Of a stretch of DNA of 64,000 nucleotides, positions 8,463-17,190 are shown piece after piece. The notes beneath the pieces were generated by a model, which was not told where the DNA came from, searched no databases, and saw only the letters and a list, made by a program, of their open reading frames with translations. The position numbers and the translations under genes are program-made. The stretch comes from Winogradskyella sp. J14-2 (GTDB lineage Bacteria; Bacteroidota; Bacteroidia; Flavobacteriales; Flavobacteriaceae). Within the stretch, counting starts at the first letter, position 1; every line of letters starts with the position of its first letter. The stretch lies in assembly GCF_001971725.1 (NCBI RefSeq), contig NZ_CP019388.1, positions 1,488,001 through 1,552,000 on the forward strand, read 5' to 3'.

Positions 8463-10769
8463 CTAAACTGTTACTAAGTTGTTTGGCGAAATGGTTACGT
8501 TTTCATCATTAACTATTATTTGTAAATCTCGGTCTCCATCAACTTCAAAGTGTGTTTTACCTTGATTAACGATAACCTTCAAGATTTGATGTCTAAAATT
8601 CACTTTGAATGAGTAGCCTTCCCATTGCTCAGGAATACGAGGTTCAAACGTTAGCCTATTGTCCTTAACACGCATACCACCAAAACCTTCTACAATACTC
8701 ATCCAAGTACCTGCCATAGAAGTAATGTGAAGTCCTTCGTGCACTTCGTGGTTATAGTCATCTAAATCTAAACGCGATGTTCTTAAATAGAACGTGTATG
8801 CTTGTTCCATTCGGCCTAACTTCGCAGCCTGGATACTGTGAACGCAGGGTGACAACGAACTTTCGTGAACCGTAAATGGCTCATAAAAATCGAAATGACG
8901 CTCTAATTCTTCAGTTGTAAAATGGTCTTCAAAGAAATAGAATCCTTGTAATGTATCAGCTTGCTTAATGTATGGCGAACGTAAAATTCTGTCCCAAGAC
9001 CACTTTTGGTTAATTGGGCGTTGCGACTTGTCTAAATCTGCCACAGTGATTAATTCCTTATCTAAGAAACCATCTTGTTGTAAATACACATTGTGTTCTT
9101 CAGAATAAGGGAAGTATATATTATTTGCCACTTCTAGCCACTCTTTAACTTCAGCTTTTGAGAGTTTAGCTTTGTTCATAATACGTGTGTAATCAGTATT
9201 ATAATCAGCTTCAACCTTGTCTATGCATTCTGCAGTATACTTTATACACCATTGTGCAATGTAGTTGGTGTACCAATTATTATTGATGTTGTTTTCGTAT
9301 TCGTTTGGACCTGTTACACCAAGAATGACATACTTATTTCTGTATGTTGAAAATGTAGCACGTTGGTGCCAGAATCTTGCGATACCGATTAATACTTCTA
9401 GTCCCATTTCTGGCACATAACTAAAGTCTCCTGTATAACGGAAATAGTTGTAAATAGCGAACGCTATCGCACCATTTCTGTGGATTTCTTCAAAGGTAAT
9501 TTCCCACTCGTTATGGCATTCTTCACCATTCATGGTTACCATTGGATATAAAGCCGCACCATTTTTGAAGCCTAATTTTTCGGCATTTTCAATAGCTTTT
9601 TCTAAGTGCTTATATCTATAGGTTAACAACATCCTGGCAACACTTTGATCTTTGGTTGCCATATAAAATGGAATGCAATAGGCTTCGGTGTCCCAATACG
9701 TACTTCCACCATATTTTTCGCCTGTAAATCCTTTAGGACCTATGTTTAATTGTGGGTCAGTTCCTAAATAAGTTTGATTTAAATGAAAGATATTAAATCG
9801 AATGCCTTGTTGCGCTTTTAAATCACCGTCTATAGTGATGTCTGCCATATCCCAAATCTTAGCCCAAGCTTCTTTTTGAGAATCTAGTAAACTTGAAAAA
9901 CCAGCATTTACAGCTGTATCTAAAACTGAACTTGCAGCATTGATTAATCGGTCTTTATCGTGATTCCTATCAACCGTATAACCACCAAATTTATGGATAG
10001 AAACAGTTTCACCTTGCTTCGCATCTTGCGTATACGTAAAAGCTATTTTGTTTGACGTTTTATCAACTGTTGCGTTTGCTTCAACTGAGGTTCCATTGAG
10101 GAAAATTCGAGATTCCATAAATGTACAGGTATGGAATTCCGTTTTCATTGTTTTGGCCTTGATGAATGCCTTTTCACCATCTTGAACCACATCTTGCGTA
10201 TCCCAAAACTGGTCGTCCCAGTTGGTATCTTCATTTGTAATTCCGCTATCTAAATAGGGTTGAAAGGTTACCTTAACATCAGAATTTAGTGGTTTTATTT
10301 CATAGTTTATTGCACCAACTTCATCTTCAGTAAGACTTAAAAAACGCTTTACATTAACTTCAACCTCTACGTCATTTTGAAGTGTTGCAGTAAAACTTCT
10401 GGACAGCCAACCTTCTTTCATATGAAGCTGGCGTTTAAAGTTTTCGACCTTTTTACAGGTATGCAAGTCTAAGGTTTCATCATTAATCATAACGTTTATA
10501 CCAATCCAACTTGGTGCGTTTAACACCTTAGCAAAATACTCTGGATAACCGTTTTTCCACCAACCTACTCTTGTTTTATCTGGATAGTAAACACCTGCTA
10601 TGTAACTTCCTTGAAACGTAGGTCCGGAATACCTCTCTTCAAAATTGGCACGTTGTCCCATTGCACCATTTCCTAAGCTAAAGATACTTTCTGAAGCTTT
10701 TACTTTGTTTGGGTCGAATCCTTCTTCTATGATTGACCAAGCGTTAGGTATGATATAATCTAAGTTCAT
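8463..10769 (-). CDS. GH65 maltose (disaccharide) phosphorylase
   Basis: A 768-residue glycoside hydrolase family 65 protein without a signal peptide, so cytoplasmic. Family members phosphorolyse maltose or another alpha-glucobiose to glucose and beta-D-glucose-1-phosphate. Supporting motifs are the catalytic acid region HNEWEITFEEIHRNG (Glu near residue 424), WDTEAYCIPFYM and the phosphate-site region KQADTLQG (near 600). The next gene encodes beta-phosphoglucomutase, which uses its product, and the one after that an MFS sugar importer. Together these favour maltose phosphorylase; kojibiose, nigerose or trehalose phosphorylase cannot be ruled out because family specificity rests on few residues. 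Confidence 0.9.
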   Translation of the reverse strand: MNLDYIIPNAWSIIEEGFDPNKVKASESIFSLGNGAMGQRANFEERYSGPTFQGSYIAGVYYPDKTRVGWWKNGYPEYFAKVLNAPSWIGINVMINDETLDLHTCKKVENFKRQLHMKEGWLSRSFTATLQNDVEVEVNVKRFLSLTEDEVGAINYEIKPLNSDVKVTFQPYLDSGITNEDTNWDDQFWDTQDVVQDGEKAFIKAKTMKTEFHTCTFMESRIFLNGTSVEANATVDKTSNKIAFTYTQDAKQGETVSIHKFGGYTVDRNHDKDRLINAASSVLDTAVNAGFSSLLDSQKEAWAKIWDMADITIDGDLKAQQGIRFNIFHLNQTYLGTDPQLNIGPKGFTGEKYGGSTYWDTEAYCIPFYMATKDQSVARMLLTYRYKHLEKAIENAEKLGFKNGAALYPMVTMNGEECHNEWEITFEEIHRNGAIAFAIYNYFRYTGDFSYVPEMGLEVLIGIARFWHQRATFSTYRNKYVILGVTGPNEYENNINNNWYTNYIAQWCIKYTAECIDKVEADYNTDYTRIMNKAKLSKAEVKEWLEVANNIYFPYSEEHNVYLQQDGFLDKELITVADLDKSQRPINQKWSWDRILRSPYIKQADTLQGFYFFEDHFTTEELERHFDFYEPFTVHESSLSPCVHSIQAAKLGRMEQAYTFYLRTSRLDLDDYNHEVHEGLHITSMAGTWMSIVEGFGGMRVKDNRLTFEPRIPEQWEGYSFKVNFRHQILKVIVNQGKTHFEVDGDRDLQIIVNDENVTISPNNLVTV

Positions 10770-10805
10770 TTGTTTCTTTTTTGAGCCAAGAAAAAGGCTT
10801 AATTT

Positions 10806-11462
10806 TTATTTGTTTATAAGTTGTTCTATGAAGTCTTCTGAGATTTCAGTAAAATCCTTGAAGACATAATTTGCGCTGCCTAATATATCCTTGCTACCAA
10901 TACCTATAGATATCATATCGGCAACATTGGCAGCTTCTACACCTGCTACTGAATCTTCAAAAACAATGCATTTTTCGGGTGCTACATTTAACAATTTTGC
11001 TGCTATTAAAAACACTTCTGGGTCTGGCTTTGCTTTGGTAACATCGTTACCATCTACAACAGCATCGAATTGTTCTTTTAGGTTAACACGCTCTAGAATG
11101 ATTCTGGCATTTTTACTTGCAGAACCTAAGGATATAGGCTGCTTATTTTCACTCAAAAAGTTGAGTACTTTTGGCACGTCTGGAAGAATTTCAGATTCGT
11201 CCATTTTAGCAATATAGCTTAAGTAGTCATCATTTTTCTTAGCCATTTGCGCGTTAAATTCATTTTCTGAGAGGGTCTTATTTCCCCAAGCTAATATCTT
11301 TTCGAGCGATTTTACTCGGCTTACTCCTTTAAGTTGTTCGTTTTCTTCTTCGGTAAAGTCTATACCCAAATCATTAGCCAGTTTTTTCCAAGCCAAGAAA
11401 TGGTATTTTGCGGTGTCTACGATAACACCATCTAAATCGAATATGAAGCCTTTTTTGTTCAT
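10806..11462 (-). CDS. pgmB: Beta-phosphoglucomutase
   Basis: A 218-residue HAD-superfamily enzyme that converts beta-D-glucose-1-phosphate to glucose-6-phosphate. The HAD motifs are clear: FDLDGVIVDTAKYH (nucleophile Asp9 region), SLGSASKNA, KPDPEVF and EDSVAGVEAA. The cap-domain start with His after DTAK matches beta-phosphoglucomutase rather than a generic phosphatase. The ATG shares one base with the stop of the MFS gene (TAATG), implying translational coupling, and the GH65 gene follows after 36 bases. This supplies the second step of the phosphorolytic maltose route. Confidence 0.93.
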   Translation of the reverse strand: MNKKGFIFDLDGVIVDTAKYHFLAWKKLANDLGIDFTEEENEQLKGVSRVKSLEKILAWGNKTLSENEFNAQMAKKNDDYLSYIAKMDESEILPDVPKVLNFLSENKQPISLGSASKNARIILERVNLKEQFDAVVDGNDVTKAKPDPEVFLIAAKLLNVAPEKCIVFEDSVAGVEAANVADMISIGIGSKDILGSANYVFKDFTEISEDFIEQLINK

Positions 11463-12832
11463 TAATTTACTGTTGTAATTTTATCTTTTGTATCGTTAAT
11501 TTTGAAAGACAATAAGCCAGCCACAATTAAACTTACACCACTGATTACAATGGCGAAAATAGCTTGGTTACCGTAAACATACTTTACCAAGGGGCCACCA
11601 ATAATTCCGTTGATAATTTGAGGAATTACAATAAAAAAATTGAAAATACCCATGTATACACCCATCTTTTTTGGTGATATAGATCCGGCCAACATAGCGT
11701 AAGGCATGGATAGAATACTTGCCCAAGCAATGCCGATTAAAACCATAGGTAAAATAAGACCATATTCGTTTGAGGTAAAATAAATAAGAATTAGTCCTAA
11801 TCCTCCTGCAAATAATGCGTAAGCATGTGTTTTTTTTCGGCTTATGCGTTTCGCAATTATAGGAAGTAAAAATGCGACTATTGCAGATATACCGTTATAA
11901 ATACCAAATAAAATACCTACCCAGTTTCCTGCTTCTTGGTATTGTTCACTACTAGAATCGTCTGCTGGCAGACCATAGATGTGCTGAGCTATTGCTGGCA
12001 CGGCAAAAACCCACATACCAAAAAGGGCAAACCAAGAAAAAAACTGTACCCAACTTAGTTGGCGCATTGTCTCTGGCATTTTAACAAAATCTTCAAAGAT
12101 ATCCGCAAGCTTTGCTTTAGGCTGTTCGCCTTCAATTTTTACAGCTTCATCCTGTATATGCTTTGTATTTTCAAATTGTTGCAGTTCTTCGGGCGAGTAT
12201 TCATTGGTTGTAAATATGGTTACCAATATTGAACCAATAAGCACCATAGCACCAATGATAAATGACCATAATAAATTTTCGGGAACAGTGCCTTCTGGTG
12301 ATGTTTTTTCAAAATTAAACCAATTGGTAAGCATCCAAGGTAACCAAGATCCGATAACAGCACCAATACCTATGAGCGCTGTTTGGATACTGAAGCCCTT
12401 GGTCGTTTGCTCGTCAGACAAATTATCTGCCACCAAAGCTCTAAACGGTTCCATAGCAATATTGAATGAGGCATCCATTATCATGAGCATACCAGCACCT
12501 ACCCACAAGGCAGGTAAAATTGCAATCATAAAATCTGCTTGCGGAATGAGCACCATACCAATAGAAGCCAACACAGCACCTAAGAGAAAGAAAGGCTTTC
12601 TTCTACCAAAACGTGTCCAGGTATTGTCACTATAATGACCTATAATAGGCTGTACGATTAATCCCATAATTGGCGCAATGAGCCAAAACCATGAGAGTTC
12701 GTGGACATCCGCACCAAAAATTTGTAAAATTCTGCTAGCATTGGCATTTTGCAGGGCGAAACCCATCTGTATACCTAAGAAACCGAAACTCATGTTCCAA
12801 ATTTCCCAGAATCCGAGAATACGCTTTTTCAT
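11462..12832 (-). CDS. MFS sugar transporter (maltose/SLC45-like)
   Basis: A 456-residue major facilitator protein with about 12 hydrophobic segments and a large charged central loop (about residues 208-250). The N-terminal motif FWEIWNMSFGFLGIQMGFALQNANASRI and GHYSDNTWTRFGRRKPF are typical of the maltose/sucrose glycoside-proton symporters found next to maltose phosphorylase in Bacteroidota. It probably carries maltose from periplasm to cytoplasm. It is the first gene of the minus-strand operon, its stop overlaps pgmB by one base, and its promoter region (12833-12962) holds an inverted repeat. The function is inferred from family and neighbours. Confidence 0.88.
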   Translation of the reverse strand: MKKRILGFWEIWNMSFGFLGIQMGFALQNANASRILQIFGADVHELSWFWLIAPIMGLIVQPIIGHYSDNTWTRFGRRKPFFLLGAVLASIGMVLIPQADFMIAILPALWVGAGMLMIMDASFNIAMEPFRALVADNLSDEQTTKGFSIQTALIGIGAVIGSWLPWMLTNWFNFEKTSPEGTVPENLLWSFIIGAMVLIGSILVTIFTTNEYSPEELQQFENTKHIQDEAVKIEGEQPKAKLADIFEDFVKMPETMRQLSWVQFFSWFALFGMWVFAVPAIAQHIYGLPADDSSSEQYQEAGNWVGILFGIYNGISAIVAFLLPIIAKRISRKKTHAYALFAGGLGLILIYFTSNEYGLILPMVLIGIAWASILSMPYAMLAGSISPKKMGVYMGIFNFFIVIPQIINGIIGGPLVKYVYGNQAIFAIVISGVSLIVAGLLSFKINDTKDKITTVN

Positions 12833-12875
12833 AAAATAGTATATTTAATTAATACTATTCTGACAAGCAAAGGCT

Positions 12876-12915
12876 TATCAAAACTTATTGTGAGAAGTGA
12901 AAATATAAGTTTTGA
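12876..12915. promoter_or_regulatory. Inverted repeat in the promoter region of the MFS-pgmB-GH65 operon
   Basis: ATCAAAACTTA (12876-12886) and TAAGTTTTGAT (12905-12915) are perfect 11-bp inverted arms separated by 18 bases, 44-83 bases upstream of the MFS start. On the minus strand an arm contains TAAGTTTT, one mismatch from the Bacteroidetes -7 box TAnnTTTG. The spacer overlaps a 16-bp sequence shared with the susC leader (12892-12907). It may be an operator or an RNA hairpin; its function is unknown. Confidence 0.45.
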
Positions 12916-12962
12916 TTATCGGGTAAAGATATAAAAGATTTTAGAACACCAATGTTAAATTT

Positions 12963-14009
12963 CTATTTAGTGGATTCGCGCTCAATCAATTCAGTTTCAA
13001 TAATAATGGTTTGAAACCTTTCCTCTTCTATTTCTATTTTATTTTCTAATTTATTAATAAGTAAATTTGCTGCACTCTCACCCATCTGTTGTGCATGTTG
13101 GCTAACCGTGGTTAAACTCGGTGTTGAATGTTTAGACAAAACACCGTCAGTAAACCCAATAACTTGTATATCATTTGGAATATCTAGACCCAATTTTCTA
13201 GCGACCTTCATTGCCGACAAAGCATAAAGTTCGTTAACCGCAAAAATCCCGTCTATTTCATCATTGGATTTAAAGAGTTGCTCAACTTCATGTTCTAATG
13301 CCTCTAAATTAGACTCGTAGTCTAGGGTATCATCAATCTTTAAAATCAGCTCTGCCTTTGGTTGTATTTTATGATTTTCTAATGCGTTGAGATACCCTTG
13401 TGTTCTAAGCTTGCCGACACTTACGTAATCTTTTGTGGTAATTAAAGCAATAGATTTACATTTATTTTCTATCAACTTCTCCACAGCATTCTTAGCTCCA
13501 TTTAAGTCATCTACAATAACCTTATCGCAATTAATATCCGAGACCACACGATCAAACATTACAATGGGCATGCCCTGACTCATGGTTTCGTTAAAATGAT
13601 GGTAATCTTGAAGCTGTTGTGTTTCTTTAGATATTGAAAGGATAAAACCATCAATGCTACCGTTGGCAAGCATTTCCATATTGATTACCTCTTTTGAAAA
13701 AGACTCATTTGAAAGCCCTACAATAACATTATAGCCTCTTTTGTTGGCCACCAACTCTACACCACGAATTACTTTAGAAAAGAAATGATGGACAATTTCA
13801 GGAATAATAATACCTATTGTATTGGTTTTTCTGTTTTTAAGGCTTAATGCAATATTATTAGGTCTGTAATTATATAATTTAGCAAACGCTTGTACTTTTT
13901 GCTTGGTATCTTCGCTTATTTCTGCACTATTTCTCAAGGCTTTTGAAACTGTAGAAATAGAAACCTCTAATTCCCTTGCTATTTGTTTTAATGTAATTTT
14001 TCGTTTCAT
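12963..14009 (-). CDS. LacI-family transcriptional regulator of the alpha-glucan locus
   Basis: A 348-residue LacI/GalR regulator. The N-terminal helix-turn-helix (ITLKQIARELEVSISTVSKAL, about residues 4-25) and hinge (YRPNNIALSLKNRKTNTIGIIIP) are followed by a periplasmic-binding-protein-like effector domain. It is divergent from susC and precedes the MFS operon, so it is positioned to control both arms. The effector is probably maltose or a phosphorylated derivative (inference). A perfect 18-bp palindrome at 14155-14172, with the central CG of LacI-family operators, is the likely binding site. This differs from the SusR membrane regulator of gut Bacteroides. Confidence 0.92.
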   Translation of the reverse strand: MKRKITLKQIARELEVSISTVSKALRNSAEISEDTKQKVQAFAKLYNYRPNNIALSLKNRKTNTIGIIIPEIVHHFFSKVIRGVELVANKRGYNVIVGLSNESFSKEVINMEMLANGSIDGFILSISKETQQLQDYHHFNETMSQGMPIVMFDRVVSDINCDKVIVDDLNGAKNAVEKLIENKCKSIALITTKDYVSVGKLRTQGYLNALENHKIQPKAELILKIDDTLDYESNLEALEHEVEQLFKSNDEIDGIFAVNELYALSAMKVARKLGLDIPNDIQVIGFTDGVLSKHSTPSLTTVSQHAQQMGESAANLLINKLENKIEIEEERFQTIIIETELIERESTK

Positions 14010-14154
14010 ATTTTAGCTATAAATCAATAGACGAAGATAACCTTATTTAAGAAATATAATTCTTAAGTCTTTAATTTTAATTCGTTCATATTGCGAATTT
14101 CTTATTTTTTTGGTATTTTTCTAAAAATGTTAATGATTGTTAAAAAGTTTTTAA

Positions 14155-14172
14155 CACGAAAACGTTTTCGTG
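14155..14172. promoter_or_regulatory. Predicted LacI-family operator (perfect 18-bp palindrome)
   Basis: CACGAAAACGTTTTCGTG is a perfect palindrome centred on CG, as expected for a LacI/GalR-type operator. It lies in the 271-base gap between the divergent lacI-type gene (146 bases away) and susC (109 bases away). A TAATTTTA sequence at 14207-14214 could be a weak -7 box for susC. Apart from this, the operator and a 16-bp shared element at 14230-14245, I see nothing else in the gap. Confidence 0.8.
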
Positions 14173-14229
14173 ACGAATGTCATGTTTTTTAACATTCAAA
14201 TCACACTAATTTTACATAGATTTAACCCA

Positions 14230-14245
14230 AGAAGTGAAAATATAA
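14230..14245 (+). promoter_or_regulatory. 16-bp element in the susC leader shared with the MFS promoter region
   Basis: AGAAGTGAAAATATAA here is identical to 12892-12907 upstream of the MFS gene. Here it lies in the untranslated leader of susC, downstream of the operator; there it is inside the spacer of an inverted repeat. Exact sharing of 16 bases between the two control regions of one locus suggests a common regulator or a common origin; the function is unknown. Confidence 0.4.
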
Positions 14246-14280
14246 ACCAATTAACTAAGCAATTAACTTAAAAACATTGT

Positions 14281-17184
14281 ATGAAAACATTCTTAAATGC
14301 TTTACTGTTCTGTTTGATAATGGCACCGGCTACACTGTTGGCTCAAACAACTGTTTCAGGCACAGTAACAGATAAGGCAAACGCTATGCCTTTACCAGGC
14401 GTAAATGTACTGATAAAGGGAACGTCTAGAGGTGCCTCTACTGATTTTGATGGTAAATTCTCCATAGACGTTAACCAAGGAGAAACTGTAGTGGTTTCTT
14501 ATGTTGGTTACAAAACTCAAGAAATAATTTTTAATGGCCAATCTACAATTGATGTTTCTTTAGAAGAAGATGCCGCACAACTAGATGAAGTAGTACTTAT
14601 AGGTTACGGTTCTACAACAAAGCAAGATGCTACGGGTGTTGTAGAACAGGTAAGCTCAGACGAGTTTAATAAAGGAGCTATTGTTGCACCGCAACAATTA
14701 ATTGCGGGTAAAGCAGCAGGTGTAAGAGTCACTCCTGGCGGTGGTGCTGCCGGTGAAGGTGGAGAAATTAGAATACGTGGTGGCGCTTCCTTAACAGCGT
14801 CTAATGCGCCTTTGATTGTAATTGATGGATTACCGATAGATCAAAGAGGTGGTGCCCAAGGAAGCCGAAACGCACTAAATGCTATTAACCCAGAAGATAT
14901 TAAAGATTTTGTTGTCCTTAAAGATGCGTCTGCTACAGCCATTTATGGGTCGCGTGCATCAAATGGTGTAATCTTAATTACTACTAAAAAAGGAAGAGCA
15001 AACCAACCTCTAAAATTAGAATATGGTTTACAAGTCTCAACTCGCCGTGTAGCAAACATGACAGACGTTCTAGGTGCAGAACGCTTTAGAACCATTGCAC
15101 TCGACAACGGTATTGACCCCTCTGAATTAGGAAATTCTAATACAGATTGGCAAGATGAACTTTTTACAACTGGAATAGGCGCTATACACAATATAACAGC
15201 CTCTAAAGGGTATGAAAATTTTAACTTCAGAATTAATTTTAACCACACCTCTCAAGAAGGACCACTTCAGGATTTATATGAACGTAACGGTATAAACACC
15301 TCTTTTGAACAACGTCTTTTGGATAATGACTTAAAATTAACTTTAGTGGCAAGAGCGGTTCAAGACGAATATGATTATGCTAACCAAGGTGCAATAGGAC
15401 AAGCTATAAGATTCGACCCTACGCAGCCTATTAGAAACGAAAACGGTGAGTTTTATCAATATGGACAAGGTGCTCCTTTAGCACCTGCCAATCCTCTTTG
15501 GACAATAGATAACGCTAACTACAATGATAGACAAACAATTAAACGCATTATATCTAACTTTAATATAGATTATAAATTTTGGTTTTTACCAGAATTGAAA
15601 TTCAATCTTAATGCAGGTTTAGATTATGCAGAAAATGATGGATATCGCTTTTCTAGAGGTAATCCAAACAACCCAGACGCCGTTGATTTTAATGGCATAT
15701 CATCTGGTCTCAATCGAAATACAAACCTAGATTTCACATTTAATTATAAAAAGTATGTAGAATCGTTAGATACAAAAGTAGATTTAATGGCAGGATATGC
15801 CTTCCAAGAGTTTTATATTCGTACAGACGTAGATGAACAATCAAATATTTCTTTTGTAGATACGACGATAGATAGAAATGCTTTAGAGTCTTACTTTGCC
15901 AGAGCTAGCTTTGATATTGCGGATAAATATTTAATATCTGGTATTATTAGAACAGACGGTTCTTCTAGATTTTCAGAAGATAATCGCTGGGGTGTATTCC
16001 CTGGTGTATCTGTAGGTTGGAAAATTATGAATGAGCCATGGATGGAAAATTCATTCTTTTCTAATTTAAAAATAAGAGGTGGTTGGGGTGTTACAGGCCA
16101 ACAAGAAATTAATGAAAATTATGGTTATCTAGGTCTTTACACACCATCATTAAATAACGCGGCTAATGTTCAATTTGGTTTTTTAGCTAATGGAGACCCT
16201 AGATTTATATCTACGCTACGTCCACAAGGCTTAGACGCAAACAGAACATGGGAAGAAACAACGCAATATAACGCTGGTTTAGATTTTGGTTTCTTCAATA
16301 ATCGTCTCGCAGGTACTGTTGATTTATACTATCGCGAAACTGATGACTTACTTGCAACAGTTCCTGTTCCGGCTGGAGCTAACCTTACTGACTTATTATT
16401 AACCAATATTGGTTCTGTAACGAGCAGAGGTCTAGAAATAGCTGTTAATGGTGTTATTGCCCAAAACGACAACTTTAGATGGGACTCTAATTTTAATATC
16501 ACATTTCAGGAGCAAGAAATTACAAAATTGAGTCTTAATGATGCCTCTGGTTTTATAATTCCAACTGGAGGGATATCTGGAGGTGTAGGTAATCAAATTC
16601 AATTGTTTAAACCAGGTTTTGATCCTTTCACCTTCTTTGTATTTAGACAAGTTTATGATGATGAAGGTAATCCTATACAAGGATCATACGTAGATGTAAA
16701 CGGTGATAACCAAATTACAGAGGCTGATAGGCAGCCTTACAAGAAGGCAACTCCAGATGCATTCTTTGGTTTCACTAATAGTTTTTCGTACAAAAACTTT
16801 GATCTCAACTTTACCTTCCGTGGATCCATTGGTAATCATGTCTATAATAATAATGCCTCTGATACTGGTAACTTAAATTCAATCATTAATCAACCTGGTT
16901 ACATAGCTAATGCTCATGCTAGTTTCTTAGACTCTAATTTTAGTAATCAAGAATTATTTTCAGATTACTATATAGAGCGTGCAGATTTTGTAAGATTAGA
17001 TAACTTGTCTTTAGGCTACACTCTCCCTTTTGACAAAATGACTTTACGCACATCACTTACAGCTACAAACCTATTTGTTATAACAGACTATAGCGGTTTA
17101 GATCCGGAAATTAGTAATGGTATAGAAAATAGTCCGTACCCTCGAACAAGAGATATAGTACTTGGACTTAACTTAACATTTTAA
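14281..17184 (+). CDS. susC: SusC-like TonB-dependent receptor (alpha-glucan importer)
   Basis: A 967-residue outer-membrane TonB-dependent transporter for glycans. It has a signal peptide ending at ALLAQTT, a CarboxypepD_reg-like beta-sandwich (about residues 23-110, VSGTVTDKANAMPLPGVNV), a TonB-box/plug region (DEVVLIGYGSTTKQDATG to SRASNGVILITTKKG, about 110-240) and a long beta-barrel ending in aromatic Phe (DIVLGLNLTF). The plug motif AIYGSRASNGVI is diagnostic of the SusC/RagA class. It is followed 6 bases later by susD and then a SusE/F-type gene and a secreted amylase, so alpha-glucan is the likely ligand. The upstream palindrome suggests LacI-type control. Confidence 0.95.
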   Translation: MKTFLNALLFCLIMAPATLLAQTTVSGTVTDKANAMPLPGVNVLIKGTSRGASTDFDGKFSIDVNQGETVVVSYVGYKTQEIIFNGQSTIDVSLEEDAAQLDEVVLIGYGSTTKQDATGVVEQVSSDEFNKGAIVAPQQLIAGKAAGVRVTPGGGAAGEGGEIRIRGGASLTASNAPLIVIDGLPIDQRGGAQGSRNALNAINPEDIKDFVVLKDASATAIYGSRASNGVILITTKKGRANQPLKLEYGLQVSTRRVANMTDVLGAERFRTIALDNGIDPSELGNSNTDWQDELFTTGIGAIHNITASKGYENFNFRINFNHTSQEGPLQDLYERNGINTSFEQRLLDNDLKLTLVARAVQDEYDYANQGAIGQAIRFDPTQPIRNENGEFYQYGQGAPLAPANPLWTIDNANYNDRQTIKRIISNFNIDYKFWFLPELKFNLNAGLDYAENDGYRFSRGNPNNPDAVDFNGISSGLNRNTNLDFTFNYKKYVESLDTKVDLMAGYAFQEFYIRTDVDEQSNISFVDTTIDRNALESYFARASFDIADKYLISGIIRTDGSSRFSEDNRWGVFPGVSVGWKIMNEPWMENSFFSNLKIRGGWGVTGQQEINENYGYLGLYTPSLNNAANVQFGFLANGDPRFISTLRPQGLDANRTWEETTQYNAGLDFGFFNNRLAGTVDLYYRETDDLLATVPVPAGANLTDLLLTNIGSVTSRGLEIAVNGVIAQNDNFRWDSNFNITFQEQEITKLSLNDASGFIIPTGGISGGVGNQIQLFKPGFDPFTFFVFRQVYDDEGNPIQGSYVDVNGDNQITEADRQPYKKATPDAFFGFTNSFSYKNFDLNFTFRGSIGNHVYNNNASDTGNLNSIINQPGYIANAHASFLDSNFSNQELFSDYYIERADFVRLDNLSLGYTLPFDKMTLRTSLTATNLFVITDYSGLDPEISNGIENSPYPRTRDIVLGLNLTF

Positions 17185-17190
17185 AAAACG

